This document shows positions 8,299 to 17,483 of a DNA stretch of 64,000 bases, piece by piece. Every line of letters starts with the position of its first letter. The stretch's first letter is position 1. The stretch is from positions 124,001-188,000 of the forward strand of contig CALWVT010000001.1 in NCBI GenBank assembly GCA_944385055.1, written 5' to 3'. The notes under the pieces are model-generated. The model saw only the letters and a program-made list of their open reading frames with translations, was not told the origin of the DNA and made no database searches. Position numbers and translations under genes: made by a program. Source of the DNA: an uncultured Clostridia bacterium (GTDB taxonomy: Bacteria; Bacillota; Clostridia; Oscillospirales; Acutalibacteraceae).

Positions 8299-9215
8299 TG
8301 TATCATGTACAATTTCCGGGACTCGGCATCTCGCTGACGCTCCACAATATCGCGTTTTCCATCGGTTCGTTTCACGTCTATTGGTACGGTATCCTGATTG
8401 CCGTCGGGTTCGTGCTGGCGTTTCTTTACGCGCTTTCGAGCGCGAAAAAGTTTCGCGTCAACGCCGACAAGCTCATGACATGCATCTTGGTCGGCATCGT
8501 GTGCGGCGTCATCGGTGCACGCCTTTACTACGTCGCGTTTTATCCCGGCGACATGTACCGCGAGAACCCGCTTTTGATTTTTGATATCCATTCGGGCGGC
8601 CTCGGGTTTTACGGCGGGGCCATCGGCGGTTTGCTGGGCGGCCTTCTGGCGGCAAAAATCCAGAAACTTTCGCTGCCGGCCGTCTTGGATATCGCGTCTT
8701 TGGGGCTTTTAATCGGCCAGTGCATCGGCCGCTGGGGCAATTTCGTCAACCAGGAAGCCTTCGGCACGCAGACGGACCTGCCCTGGGGCATGGTCAGCGA
8801 AAACACGAACGGCGTCCCCGTCCATCCGTGCTTTTTCTATGAGTCGATGTGGCTTTTGCTCGGCTTTGTGCTGCTGCACGTTTTCAGCCGCAAATTCCGC
8901 CGCTACGACGGCCAGGTCTTTCTGCTGTATCTGTTCTGGAGCGGCGCGGGCCGCTTCTGGATTGAAGGCCTGCGCACGGACAGCCTGATCATCCCGGGCC
9001 TCGGCCTGCGCGTTTCCCAGGTGCTTGCCGCGGTGATGGTGGCGGCATCGATCGTCCTTCTGATCGTGTTCCGCCGCCGCACGAAGCTTCTGGGCTGCGG
9101 CAGCCGCCATATCATGGAAATGAATGCCGTTGTCGACCAGATCCCCGACGAGGAGATTTTAAAGGAACCTGCCCCCGCGTCCGCCGGGAATCCGGACCAC
9201 GGGGAACAATCCTGA
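8298..9215 (+). CDS. lgt: Prolipoprotein diacylglyceryl transferase
   Basis: Polytopic membrane enzyme of 305 residues that transfers diacylglycerol from phosphatidylglycerol to the lipobox cysteine of prelipoproteins. The Lgt signature GRWGNFVNQEAFG is near residue 143, and a conserved FHVYWYGILIA block is near residue 24. About seven hydrophobic segments are present. The ATG shares a base with the previous stop (TAATG). The C-terminal tail of about 45 residues beyond the last membrane segment is charged and is longer than in E. coli. Likely substrates in this window include the lipoproteins at 55062 and 56079. Confidence 0.95.
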   Translation: MYHVQFPGLGISLTLHNIAFSIGSFHVYWYGILIAVGFVLAFLYALSSAKKFRVNADKLMTCILVGIVCGVIGARLYYVAFYPGDMYRENPLLIFDIHSGGLGFYGGAIGGLLGGLLAAKIQKLSLPAVLDIASLGLLIGQCIGRWGNFVNQEAFGTQTDLPWGMVSENTNGVPVHPCFFYESMWLLLGFVLLHVFSRKFRRYDGQVFLLYLFWSGAGRFWIEGLRTDSLIIPGLGLRVSQVLAAVMVAASIVLLIVFRRRTKLLGCGSRHIMEMNAVVDQIPDEEILKEPAPASAGNPDHGEQS

Positions 9216-9300
9216 CCATCCGAAAGATTTATGATTCGTTTGATATAAAAAGCAATGCAATGCCGCCTGGGACCCAGGCGCAGGAATGGAGGAATGCAAG

Positions 9301-10176
9301 ATGGCGATTCGTATCGACGGCAAGGCAATCGCGGCCGAACTGCGCGCACAGATGAAGGCGCAGGTTTCACAAATGGAAGAGGACGGCGTGACCCCCGGGC
9401 TCGCGGTCGTTTTGGTGGGGGAGGACCCCGCCTCGCATACGTACGTGCGCAATAAAAAGCGCGCGTGCGAGGAGACGGGCATCTACAGCGAAGTCCACAC
9501 GCTGCCCGCCTCATTTGGGCAGGCAGCCCTTTTGGACCTCATCGCGCAGCTGAATGCGCGCCCGGATATCGACGGGATCCTCGTGCAGTCCCCGCTGCCG
9601 GAGGGCTACGACGAGCAGGCGGTCGTCAACGCCATCGCGCCGGACAAGGACGTCGACGCCTTCCATCCGGAAAACGTCGGCAAGCTCTCGCTCGGGGAAG
9701 CCGCCTTCCTGCCGTGCACGCCCGCCGGCATCCTGGCGCTTCTGCGCCACGAAGGCATCTCCGTCGCCGGGAAACGTTGCGTCGTCGTCGGCCGCAGCAA
9801 CATCGTCGGAAAGCCGATGGCCATGCTGCTTTTGCAGGCGGACGGCACCGTGACGGTCTGCCACTCGAAGACGCAGAACCTGCCCGCCGTCACGCGGGAG
9901 GCGGACATTTTGATCGCCGCGATCGGGAAACCGAAATTCTTCACGGCCGATATGGTAAAGCCGGGCGCGGTTGTCATCGATGTGGGCATGGACCGCGACG
10001 AAGCGGGCAAACTGTGCGGGGATGTCGACTTTGCGTCCGTCGAGCCCGTCGCTTCCTACATCACGCCGGTGCCCGGCGGCGTCGGCCCGATGACCATCGC
10101 GATGCTTCTGCAGAATACCCTGACGGCCGCGCGCCTGCATAACCATCTGCCCGCGTCCGGAAAGCAGGGGTCTTAA
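9301..10176 (+). CDS. folD: Bifunctional methylenetetrahydrofolate dehydrogenase/cyclohydrolase
   Basis: FolD of 291 residues. It interconverts 5,10-methylene-, methenyl- and 10-formyl-tetrahydrofolate with NADP, supplying one-carbon units. Motifs: VQSPLPEGYDE near residue 93, SNIVGKPMA near 164 and PVPGGVGPMTIAML near 255. The catalytic Lys is expected in the YVRNKKRACEE region. The start at 9301 is used because GGAGGA lies 8 bases upstream; an ATG at 9286 overlaps that ribosome site and is unlikely. It begins the folD-dxs-tlyA-nadK-argR-recN group. Confidence 0.95.
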   Translation: MAIRIDGKAIAAELRAQMKAQVSQMEEDGVTPGLAVVLVGEDPASHTYVRNKKRACEETGIYSEVHTLPASFGQAALLDLIAQLNARPDIDGILVQSPLPEGYDEQAVVNAIAPDKDVDAFHPENVGKLSLGEAAFLPCTPAGILALLRHEGISVAGKRCVVVGRSNIVGKPMAMLLLQADGTVTVCHSKTQNLPAVTREADILIAAIGKPKFFTADMVKPGAVVIDVGMDRDEAGKLCGDVDFASVEPVASYITPVPGGVGPMTIAMLLQNTLTAARLHNHLPASGKQGS

Positions 10177-10179
10177 CGG

Positions 10180-12036
10180 ATGTCCATGCTCGAACAAATC
10201 CATTCCCCTGCGGATTTACAGGGGCTTTCGGTCCAGCAGCTGCAGGCGCTGTGCGGCGAGATCCGCCAGCGCATCATCACAACGGTCTCCCATACGGGCG
10301 GGCACTTGGCCTCGAATCTCGGCACCGTCGAATTGACGGTCGCGCTGCGGTACGTGTTCCCGAGTGTCCAAGACGAGATTGTCTGGGACGTCGGCCACCA
10401 GGCCTATACGCATAAGATCCTGACCGGCCGCAACGCGGCGCTGCCCTCCATGCGCTCCCGCGGCGGCCTTTCGGGTTTCCCCAACCGCCACGAAAGCCCG
10501 TGGGACCCGTTTACGGTCGGCCACGCGAGCACGTCCATCTCGGCGGCGCTCGGCATCGCGCAGGCGAAATTGCTCAAGGGAGAACCGGGCGCTGTCATCG
10601 CGGTGATCGGCGACGGCGCCCTGACCGGCGGCCTTGCCTATGAGGGGCTCAATAACGCCGGGCGATTCCCCAAAAATTTCATCGTCATCTTAAATGACAA
10701 CTCCATGTCCATTTCCCGCAACGTCGGGGGCATCGCGCGCTACCTTGCGCAGATGCGCACAAAGCCTTCCTACCGCAAGGCAAAAACGGACATCGAGTCG
10801 CTGCTCTCCCATGCGCCGCTCGTCGGCGCCCCGCTTTCCAAGCTCGTGAAGAATACGAAGACGGCCATCCGGTCTATCCTGTATAACAGCACGCTGTTTG
10901 AGGATATGGGGTTTTTCTATTATGGCCCGTTCGACGGCCACGACCTGCCCACGCTGTTGGAGGTCCTGCGCAATGCGCGCACGATCGATCACCCGGTTTT
11001 GCTGCACGTCGTCACGGAAAAGGGCCGCGGCTACACGTATGCCGAGCAAAATCCCGGCGCGTTCCACGGCGTCTCGCAGTTTGACATTGCAACCGGCGAG
11101 CCCGCGCACAAGGGCGGCGAAACGTTCAGCGGCATGTTCGGCGACTGTCTGTGCCGCTTTGCGGAGCAGGATCCCGGCATCTGCGCGATCAGCGCCGCGA
11201 TGAAGACCGGCACCGGCCTGCAGAAGTTTAGCCGCGCGTTCCCGCGCCGCTTTTTCGATACCGGCATCGCCGAGGAGCACGCCGTTACGTTTGCGGGCGG
11301 CCTCGCCTCCCACGGGATGCGCCCGGTTTTCGCCGTCTATTCGACTTTTTTGCAGCGCGGCTACGACCAGATCATCCACGACACGGCGCTGCAGGGCGTC
11401 AAGGTCGTGTTTGCGGTCGACCGCGCCGGCATCGTCGGCGAAGACGGCGAAACGCATCAGGGCGTGTTTGATGCCGCATTTTTCAACGCCATCCCCGGCG
11501 TGACGGTCCTTTCCCCGTGCTATTTCGAGGAACTCTACCAGGACCTGCGCCGTGCACTGTATGAGCTGCCGGGCGTCGTGGCCGTGCGGTATCCGCGCGG
11601 GGGCCAGCCGTTCTGCCCGGCGCAGTTCCAGCCTTCGGGCGCCGACTGGGCTTTGTACGGGGAGGCCGGCGCGCCCGTTTTGCTTATCACATACGGCCGC
11701 CTGTTCGCGCAGGCGTGCCGCGCGCAGGAACGCCTGCTCCACGAGGGCGTGCGGGCGGAAATTTTAAAGCTCAATCAGATCAAGCCCCTGCCGGCCGCGG
11801 CACTCGACGCGGCGCAAAACCGGCAGGCCGTGTTCTTTTTCGAAGAGGGCATGCGCTGCGGCGGCGTCGGCGAACACTTTGCCGCCTCGCTTTTGGAGCG
11901 CGGCTTTCACGGGAAATTCTTTTTGCAGGCAATCGACCGCTTCGTCCCGCATGAAACGGTCGCGCAGGCGCTCGCGGACTTAAAGCTCGACAGCAGCGCC
12001 ATGGTCCAGATCATCAAAACGGAGTGGGGAAAGTGA
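10180..12036 (+). CDS. dxs: 1-deoxy-D-xylulose-5-phosphate synthase
   Basis: Thiamine-dependent enzyme of 618 residues that condenses pyruvate and glyceraldehyde 3-phosphate, the first step of the MEP isoprenoid pathway. Visible motifs: DVGHQAYTHK near residue 70, the thiamine-binding GDGALTGG near 145 with downstream NDN, GPFDGHD near 247 and the transketolase-type EEHAVTFAGG near 365. It lies 3 bases after folD. The ispA, xseA and xseB genes that usually sit between folD and dxs in Firmicutes are absent here. Confidence 0.96.
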   Translation: MSMLEQIHSPADLQGLSVQQLQALCGEIRQRIITTVSHTGGHLASNLGTVELTVALRYVFPSVQDEIVWDVGHQAYTHKILTGRNAALPSMRSRGGLSGFPNRHESPWDPFTVGHASTSISAALGIAQAKLLKGEPGAVIAVIGDGALTGGLAYEGLNNAGRFPKNFIVILNDNSMSISRNVGGIARYLAQMRTKPSYRKAKTDIESLLSHAPLVGAPLSKLVKNTKTAIRSILYNSTLFEDMGFFYYGPFDGHDLPTLLEVLRNARTIDHPVLLHVVTEKGRGYTYAEQNPGAFHGVSQFDIATGEPAHKGGETFSGMFGDCLCRFAEQDPGICAISAAMKTGTGLQKFSRAFPRRFFDTGIAEEHAVTFAGGLASHGMRPVFAVYSTFLQRGYDQIIHDTALQGVKVVFAVDRAGIVGEDGETHQGVFDAAFFNAIPGVTVLSPCYFEELYQDLRRALYELPGVVAVRYPRGGQPFCPAQFQPSGADWALYGEAGAPVLLITYGRLFAQACRAQERLLHEGVRAEILKLNQIKPLPAAALDAAQNRQAVFFFEEGMRCGGVGEHFAASLLERGFHGKFFLQAIDRFVPHETVAQALADLKLDSSAMVQIIKTEWGK

Positions 12037-12848
12037 GTCAGAAAGTGCGCCTCGACAGCCTCGTCTTTGCGCGCGGCTTCGCGGACAGCCGCGAGCGCGC
12101 CAAGGCGATCATCATGGCCGGCGAGGTTTATGTGGACAATCAAAAAGCGGATAAGCCGGGCATGCAGGTCCCCGAAAACGCCAAACTCGAAGTGCGCGGC
12201 GGCCTGCGCTACGTCAGCCGCGGCGGCTTAAAGCTCGAAAAGGCGATGCAGGCGTTTCCCATTTCACTGGACGGCGCCGTCACGATGGATATCGGCGCCT
12301 CCACCGGCGGGTTTACGGACTGCATGCTGCAAAACGGCGCGAAAAAGGTGTATGCGATCGACGTCGGCTACGGGCAGCTTGCCTGGAAGCTGCGCACAGA
12401 CCCGCGCGTCGTCAATCTGGAACGCACGAATGTGCGGTATTTGACCGCCGAGCAGGTGCCCGAGGAGGTCGACTTTTTCAGCGTCGACGTGGCATTCATT
12501 TCCTTAAAGCTCGTTTTGCCGGTCGCGCGCCGGTTTTTAAAGCCTTCCGGCACGGCCGTGTGCCTTGTCAAACCCCAGTTTGAAGCCGGCCGCGAAAAGG
12601 TGGGCAAAAAGGGCGTCGTGCGCGACCCCGCCGTCCACCTCGAGGTGCTCGAGGAGATTACGTCGTTCGTGCAGGAGGCAGGCTTCTCCATTTTGGGGCT
12701 GACGTATTCCCCGGTCCGCGGGCCGGAAGGGAATATCGAATATCTGCTCTATCTGCAGAAAGCGGAGGTCCCCCAAAGCGTCCCGCTTGCCTTAAAGGAC
12801 GTGGTTGAGGAATCCCACCGCGTGCTGAATGGTGGTGGCGCGAAATGA
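12033..12848 (+). CDS. tlyA: TlyA-family rRNA 2'-O-methyltransferase
   Basis: Protein of 271 residues with an N-terminal S4 RNA-binding domain (about 3-60, RLDSLVFARG...AGEVYVDNQ) and an FtsJ-like methyltransferase domain (about 65-250). The SAM-binding motif is DIGASTGGFTDC near residue 88, and the K-D-K-E type catalytic residues are spread through the domain. TlyA proteins methylate 16S and/or 23S rRNA; older annotations call them hemolysins. The GTG at 12033 overlaps the dxs stop; an in-frame GTG at 12024 is a possible alternative. The order dxs-tlyA-nadK-argR-recN is conserved in Firmicutes. Confidence 0.93.
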   Translation: MSQKVRLDSLVFARGFADSRERAKAIIMAGEVYVDNQKADKPGMQVPENAKLEVRGGLRYVSRGGLKLEKAMQAFPISLDGAVTMDIGASTGGFTDCMLQNGAKKVYAIDVGYGQLAWKLRTDPRVVNLERTNVRYLTAEQVPEEVDFFSVDVAFISLKLVLPVARRFLKPSGTAVCLVKPQFEAGREKVGKKGVVRDPAVHLEVLEEITSFVQEAGFSILGLTYSPVRGPEGNIEYLLYLQKAEVPQSVPLALKDVVEESHRVLNGGGAK

Positions 12849-13705
12849 TGAAGGCGGCCCTGCTCCCGAATCTCGAAAAGACGAACGCGCGCGCCTGCAC
12901 GCAGGAAATCCTGCAGACGCTCCATCGCCTGGGCATGCAGGCCGGCATGCTGGCGTCGCTTGGGGCGCTGTTTCCCGAGGCCGATTTCTTTGCACCCGAC
13001 ACGGACACGCTGCTAAAGGCGTCACAGTTTGTAATCGCGGTCGGCGGCGACGGCACCATTATCCACGCCGCGCGCCACGCGGCCCGCGCGGACCGGCCCA
13101 TCCTCGGCGTCAATACGGGGCATCTGGGCTTTGTCGCGGAGCTCGAGACCGACGAGCTCCCCTGCCTGGCCCGCTTAAAAACCGGCGCCTTTTCGGAGGA
13201 GCGGCGGATTTTGTTGCGCGCCGCTTTTTCGACGGCAGACGGCAAAACTCACCGCCTGGACGCGTTAAACGACGTCGTCCTGACGCGCGGCACGACGGCC
13301 GGCATCCTCGACCTTTCCGTCTCGTTTAACAGCACCCAGCTGATGCATTGCCGCGCGGACGGGCTGATTTTTTCCACACCGACGGGTTCGACGGCGTATT
13401 CGCTGTCGGCCGGCGGCCCGTTCGTCGCGCCGGACCTGACGTGTTTCCTCTTGACGCCGATCTGCGCGCATTCGCTGATGAGCCGGCCGGTCGTCTTCGG
13501 GGAGGATGCGGCGCTGAAAACGACGGTCTGCGCCGGCGGCGGTGCGTTTGTCAGCGTCGACGGCGGCAAGGCGCTGCCGCTTCTGCCGGGCGGGACGCTT
13601 ACGGTTTTCCGCAGCCCTTATACGGCGCGTTTTATCAAACTCAAGCAGGACAGCTTTTATGCGATCATCGACCAGAAGTTTACCGAGAGGAGGGAAAAGC
13701 CGTGA
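12845..13705 (+). CDS. nadK: NAD kinase
   Basis: Protein of 286 residues that phosphorylates NAD to NADP. The GGDGTIIHAAR motif is near residue 63, NTGHLGFVAE near 88 and STPTGSTAYSLSAGGP near 177, all hallmarks of the ATP-NAD kinase family. It overlaps tlyA by 4 bases and argR by 4 bases, so translation is probably coupled. Confidence 0.95.
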   Translation: MMKAALLPNLEKTNARACTQEILQTLHRLGMQAGMLASLGALFPEADFFAPDTDTLLKASQFVIAVGGDGTIIHAARHAARADRPILGVNTGHLGFVAELETDELPCLARLKTGAFSEERRILLRAAFSTADGKTHRLDALNDVVLTRGTTAGILDLSVSFNSTQLMHCRADGLIFSTPTGSTAYSLSAGGPFVAPDLTCFLLTPICAHSLMSRPVVFGEDAALKTTVCAGGGAFVSVDGGKALPLLPGGTLTVFRSPYTARFIKLKQDSFYAIIDQKFTERREKP

Positions 13706-14151
13706 AGGCGCGGCGCCAGGCAAAAATTTTGGAACTCATCTCCCAGTCGGAGATCGACACGCAGGAGGAGCTGCTGCGCCGCCTGCGTGAGGCGGGCTTT
13801 GCGGTCACGCAGGCGACAGTTTCGCGCGATATGCGGGAATTAAAGCTCATGAAGGCCGTCTCGCCCAGCGGCAAGTACCGCTACACGGCCGGCCGGGAGG
13901 AAAATCCCGACCTCTCCGAAAAGCTCAAAACGATGCTCCGCGACTCCGCCGTCAGCGTCGCGAGCGCCGGTAACCTGGTCGTCTTAAAGACCCACACCGG
14001 CATGGCCCAGGCGGTCTGCGTCGCCCTCGACGCGGCGCATTGGGAAGCCGTCGTCGGGACGCTTGCCGGCGACGACACGATTTTCGCGGCGACGCACAGC
14101 GCGGAGGCCGCCCAGCAGCTCGCCGCCCGGCTTTCCAAAATGATGGGGTGA
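13702..14151 (+). CDS. argR: Arginine repressor
   Basis: ArgR/AhrC of 149 residues. The N-terminal winged helix (about 1-70) carries the recognition segment TQATVSRDMRELKLMK, and the C-terminal domain (about 80-149) is the hexamerisation and arginine-binding part, with VVGTLAGDDTIFAA. It represses arginine biosynthesis and can activate catabolism when arginine is present. The GTG start at 13702 follows GAGAGGAGGGA and overlaps the nadK stop. No arginine genes are in the window; its position before recN is conserved in Firmicutes. Confidence 0.95.
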   Translation: MKARRQAKILELISQSEIDTQEELLRRLREAGFAVTQATVSRDMRELKLMKAVSPSGKYRYTAGREENPDLSEKLKTMLRDSAVSVASAGNLVVLKTHTGMAQAVCVALDAAHWEAVVGTLAGDDTIFAATHSAEAAQQLAARLSKMMG

Positions 14152-14157
14152 GGATAC

Positions 14158-15828
14158 ATGCTCAACCAGCTTTATATTGAAAATATTGCGGTCATCGAAA
14201 AAGCAAATATTGAATTCGGCCCCGGCTTCAACGTCTTGACCGGTGAGACGGGCGCCGGCAAGTCCATTATGATTGACGCCATCCATGCGGTGCTCGGCGA
14301 GCGCACGTCGCGGGAACTTGTGCGCAGCGGGGAAAAGGGCGCCTACGTCAGCGCGAGCTTTTCGGGCCTTAACGATGCGGTCCTGCAAAAACTCGATGCG
14401 CTCGGGTTTGTGCCCGAGGAAGACGGCACGCTGCTCTTGCAGCGGGAAATCCGCGCGGACGGCCGCACCGTGTGCCGCGTCGGCAGCCGTCCCGCGCCGG
14501 CGGCGGCACTGCGGGAATTGGGCGCGCAGCTTTTGCAGATTCACGGCCAGCACGAAAGCCTCGGGCTTTTGGCGCCCGAAAATCACCTGCATTATATCGA
14601 CCGCATGGGGGTGCCGCCCGAGACCCGCCGGGCGTACACGGACGCTTACCGCCATTGGACGAAGCTCTGCACGCAGCTGCAGGCGCTCGATCTGGATGAA
14701 ACGGAAAAGCAGCGCCGCACGGATCTTTTGACCTATGAGATTGAGGAGCTCGAGGACGCCGACCTCAAGCCCGGCGAACAGGCGCGCCTGCAGCAGCGGC
14801 GCGCCCAGTTTCGCAGCAGTGCGCGCATCGAGGCCGCCATCGGCGAGGCGAGCGAGGCCCTCTCCGGCGGGGAGGACGCTTTGGGCGCCGCGGGCGCGGT
14901 GCAGGCGGCCGCACAGGCGTTGTCTTCCGTCGCGCAGGTCCTGCCCCAGGCGCAGGCGCTTGCGGACCGCCTTTCCAACGCCGCCTATGAGCTGCTCGAC
15001 TGTGAGGAGGAGATCCGCGCGCTCGACAGCGACCCGCTCGACCCCCAGGAACTCGAGGACATCGAGGCGCGCTTAGACCTTCTCTACCGCCTTTCCCTGA
15101 AATATGGCGAGACGGAAGCGGATATGCTCGCCTATTTGGAACATGCCAAGCAGGAGCTTTCCCAGATCGAGGGCAGCGCCGAGGAACTGGTCCGTCTGCA
15201 GGCGCAGGAGAAGGCCGCCGCCGAACAGGTCAAAGCCTTGGGTGCCGTATTGTCCGAAGCGCGGCGGCAGGCGGCTGCTTCGTTCCAGGAGAAAGTCCGC
15301 CAGGAATTGTGTTACCTCGACATGCCCGGCGTCCAGTTCTGTGTGGAGCAGCGCCCCGCAAAGCCCGGCCCGACCGGCTGCGACCGCGTGCAGTTCTTGA
15401 TTTCCGCAAATCCCGGCACGCCGCCGCGCCCGCTGTCGAAGATTGCGTCGGGCGGCGAACTGTCGCGCATCATGCTCGCAATCCAATCCGTCTTAAACCT
15501 CGATAGCCTTTCCGGCACGCTGATCTTCGATGAAGTGGACGCCGGCGTTTCCGGCTCCGCGGCGCAGAAAATTGGCAAAAAATTGCGGGAGACGGCCCGC
15601 GGCCGCCAGGTGCTGTGCGTCACGCATTTAGCGCAGATTGCCGCGATGGGGGATAGGCAGTATAAGATCGAAAAACACATCGAAGACGGCCGCACGTTTA
15701 CGGATGTCACGCTTTTAGACGATGCGGGCCGCACGCGCGAGCTCGCGCGGATGATCAGCGGCGCCCAGATTACGCCGCTTGCCCTCGAAAATGCGGCGGA
15801 AATGCTGCGCCTGGGCGCCGAAGCCTGA
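14158..15828 (+). CDS. recN: DNA repair protein RecN
   Basis: SMC-like ATPase of 556 residues that acts early in double-strand break repair. The Walker A motif GETGAGKSIM is near residue 30, a coiled-coil region runs about 150-360, and the ABC signature SGGELSRIMLA with Walker B LIFDEVDAGVSG is near 435-465. It ends the operon; the next sequence is the tyrS promoter. Confidence 0.96.
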   Translation: MLNQLYIENIAVIEKANIEFGPGFNVLTGETGAGKSIMIDAIHAVLGERTSRELVRSGEKGAYVSASFSGLNDAVLQKLDALGFVPEEDGTLLLQREIRADGRTVCRVGSRPAPAAALRELGAQLLQIHGQHESLGLLAPENHLHYIDRMGVPPETRRAYTDAYRHWTKLCTQLQALDLDETEKQRRTDLLTYEIEELEDADLKPGEQARLQQRRAQFRSSARIEAAIGEASEALSGGEDALGAAGAVQAAAQALSSVAQVLPQAQALADRLSNAAYELLDCEEEIRALDSDPLDPQELEDIEARLDLLYRLSLKYGETEADMLAYLEHAKQELSQIEGSAEELVRLQAQEKAAAEQVKALGAVLSEARRQAAASFQEKVRQELCYLDMPGVQFCVEQRPAKPGPTGCDRVQFLISANPGTPPRPLSKIASGGELSRIMLAIQSVLNLDSLSGTLIFDEVDAGVSGSAAQKIGKKLRETARGRQVLCVTHLAQIAAMGDRQYKIEKHIEDGRTFTDVTLLDDAGRTRELARMISGAQITPLALENAAEMLRLGAEA

Positions 15829-15844
15829 GGGAAAGCGCCATCTC

Positions 15845-15873
15845 TTGACAGCGGCGCCGTTCCCGGGTATAAT
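15845..15873 (+). promoter_or_regulatory. Consensus sigma-A promoter of the tyrS T-box leader
   Basis: TTGACA (15845-15850), a 17-base spacer and TATAAT (15868-15873): a perfect match to the sigma-A consensus, as expected for a gene controlled after initiation. Confidence 0.9.
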
Positions 15874-15879
15874 GGCTCT

Positions 15880-16206
15880 CATGAGGGCGTTGGAAAGCCC
15901 TCTTATTACGAATCTATCTTAATAAAAAAGCAATGATGGGAAAAAGTAAGCGGGCAAGCGCGGCTCAGAGAACCGGCGGTGGGTGTAAGCCGGAGCGCGC
16001 CCCGGTGAAGTTACCTCCCGGAGCTGCCCGCTGAACCGCTCGGAAGCGAAGTAGGCCGGGCCGCGCGGCGCGCGTTACAGCGCCTGGGTATCGCGGGCTT
16101 TGGGGCTTGCTGTACCCTTGAGGCCGTCCCCGCGAGGGGGCGGTGAACTGAGGTGGTACCGCGGATTTTCCGCCCTCTGCAAAAAAGCAGGGGGTGTTTT
16201 TTTATG
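15880..16206 (+). promoter_or_regulatory. T-box riboswitch of tyrS
   Basis: Leader of about 325 bases between a consensus promoter and tyrS. The T-box core AACTGAGGTGGTACCGCG is at 16147-16164. It is followed by a hairpin (CCCTCTGC/GCAGGGGG) and a T run ending at 16206, the terminator. Stem I is closed by AGCGGGCA pairing with TGCCCGCT (about 15948-16031). A candidate tyrosine specifier, TAC, is at 16012-16014. Uncharged tRNA-Tyr would bind the leader and favour readthrough. A tRNA-Tyr gene is encoded elsewhere in this window. Confidence 0.93.
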
Positions 16207-16235
16207 CCCCCGACAAATAGGAGGAAGATTTGACA

Positions 16236-17459
16236 ATGGGAGTTTACGAAGAACTCAAAGCGCGCGGGATTCTCGCGCAGGTGACCGATGAGGAGGCCGT
16301 CCGCGACCTGCTCAACAACCACAAGACGACGTTTTATATCGGTTTCGACCCGACCGCCGACAGCCTGCACGTCGGCCATCTGATGACGATCCTCGTCATG
16401 GCGCGCCTGCAGAAGGCCGGCCACCGCCCCATCGCGCTGATGGGTGGCGGCACGGCGCTGATCGGCGATCCGTCCGGCAAAACCGACATGCGCAAGATGC
16501 TCACGCGTGAGGAAATCGACCACAACATCGAATGCTTTAAGCGTCAGATGGCTCCGCTCGTCGATTTTTCCGACGGCAAGGCGATCATCGCGAACAACGC
16601 CGACTGGCTTCTGAACTTAAACTACATCGAATTTTTGCGCAATATCTGCGTCCATTTCTCCGTCAACCGCATGTTAAACGCCGAGTGCTATAAGCAGCGC
16701 ATGGAGCGCGGGCTGACGTTCTTTGAGATGAACTACATGGTCATGCAGAGCTACGACTTTTTGGAGCTGCACCGCCGCTACGGCTGCACGCTCGAAGTCG
16801 GCGGCGACGACCAGTGGAGCAACATCATCGGCGGCGTCGAGCTCATCCGCAAGAAGGAACAGAAACCCGCTTACGGCGTCACGTTTGGCCTTTTGACGAA
16901 CAGCGAAGGCAAAAAGATGGGCAAGACGGAAAAAGGCGCCGTGTGGCTGGACCCGAATAAGATGCGCCCGTTCGATTTCTATCAGTATTGGAGAAATCTC
17001 CCCGACGCGGACGTCGAGCGCTGCTTAAAGTATCTGACGTTTTTGCCGCTTGAGGAGATCGACGCGCTCACGAAAGAAGGCGGCGCGGCGCTCAACCACG
17101 CCAAGGAAGTCCTCGCCTATGAGGTCACAAAGATTGTCCACGGCGAGGAAGAGGCCAAAAAGGCCCAGGACGGCGCGCGGGCGCTGTTCGGCGCAAAGGC
17201 CGACACGGCCAATATGCCGACTTCCACGCTTTTGAAGGAAACGCTCGGCGAGGGCATGGGCCTTTTGGACCTTCTGCAGCAGGTAAAGCTCATTCCGAGC
17301 AAGAGCGAAGGCCGGCGCTTGGCCCAGCAGGGCGGCCTCTCGGTCAACGGCGAAAAGGTCACGGACCCGGCCGCCGTCGTCACGGAAAAGGACTTCCCCG
17401 ACGGCGCCATGGTCGTCAAAAAGGGCAAAAAGGTGTTCCATAAGATCGTGCTCGAATAA
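16236..17459 (+). CDS. tyrS: Tyrosyl-tRNA synthetase
   Basis: Class I aminoacyl-tRNA synthetase of 407 residues, charging tRNA-Tyr. The HIGH-type motif reads HVGHL near residue 46, DPTADSLH precedes it, the tyrosine-site helix has GGDDQWSNI near 190, and the KMSKS-type motif is KKMGKTEKG near 229. A C-terminal S4 domain (about 340-400) binds tRNA. The ATG at 16236 follows TAGGAGGA with good spacing; an upstream TTG at 16230 is too close to it. Expression is controlled by the T-box. Confidence 0.96.
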   Translation: MGVYEELKARGILAQVTDEEAVRDLLNNHKTTFYIGFDPTADSLHVGHLMTILVMARLQKAGHRPIALMGGGTALIGDPSGKTDMRKMLTREEIDHNIECFKRQMAPLVDFSDGKAIIANNADWLLNLNYIEFLRNICVHFSVNRMLNAECYKQRMERGLTFFEMNYMVMQSYDFLELHRRYGCTLEVGGDDQWSNIIGGVELIRKKEQKPAYGVTFGLLTNSEGKKMGKTEKGAVWLDPNKMRPFDFYQYWRNLPDADVERCLKYLTFLPLEEIDALTKEGGAALNHAKEVLAYEVTKIVHGEEEAKKAQDGARALFGAKADTANMPTSTLLKETLGEGMGLLDLLQQVKLIPSKSEGRRLAQQGGLSVNGEKVTDPAAVVTEKDFPDGAMVVKKGKKVFHKIVLE

Positions 17460-17483
17460 TTCGAACTCGAAAGGAGGGCTTCT

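Noticed and set aside
15948-16031. A riboswitch other than a T-box before tyrS
   Set aside because: The T-box core and terminator are explicit and the gene is an aminoacyl-tRNA synthetase, so no other class is needed.
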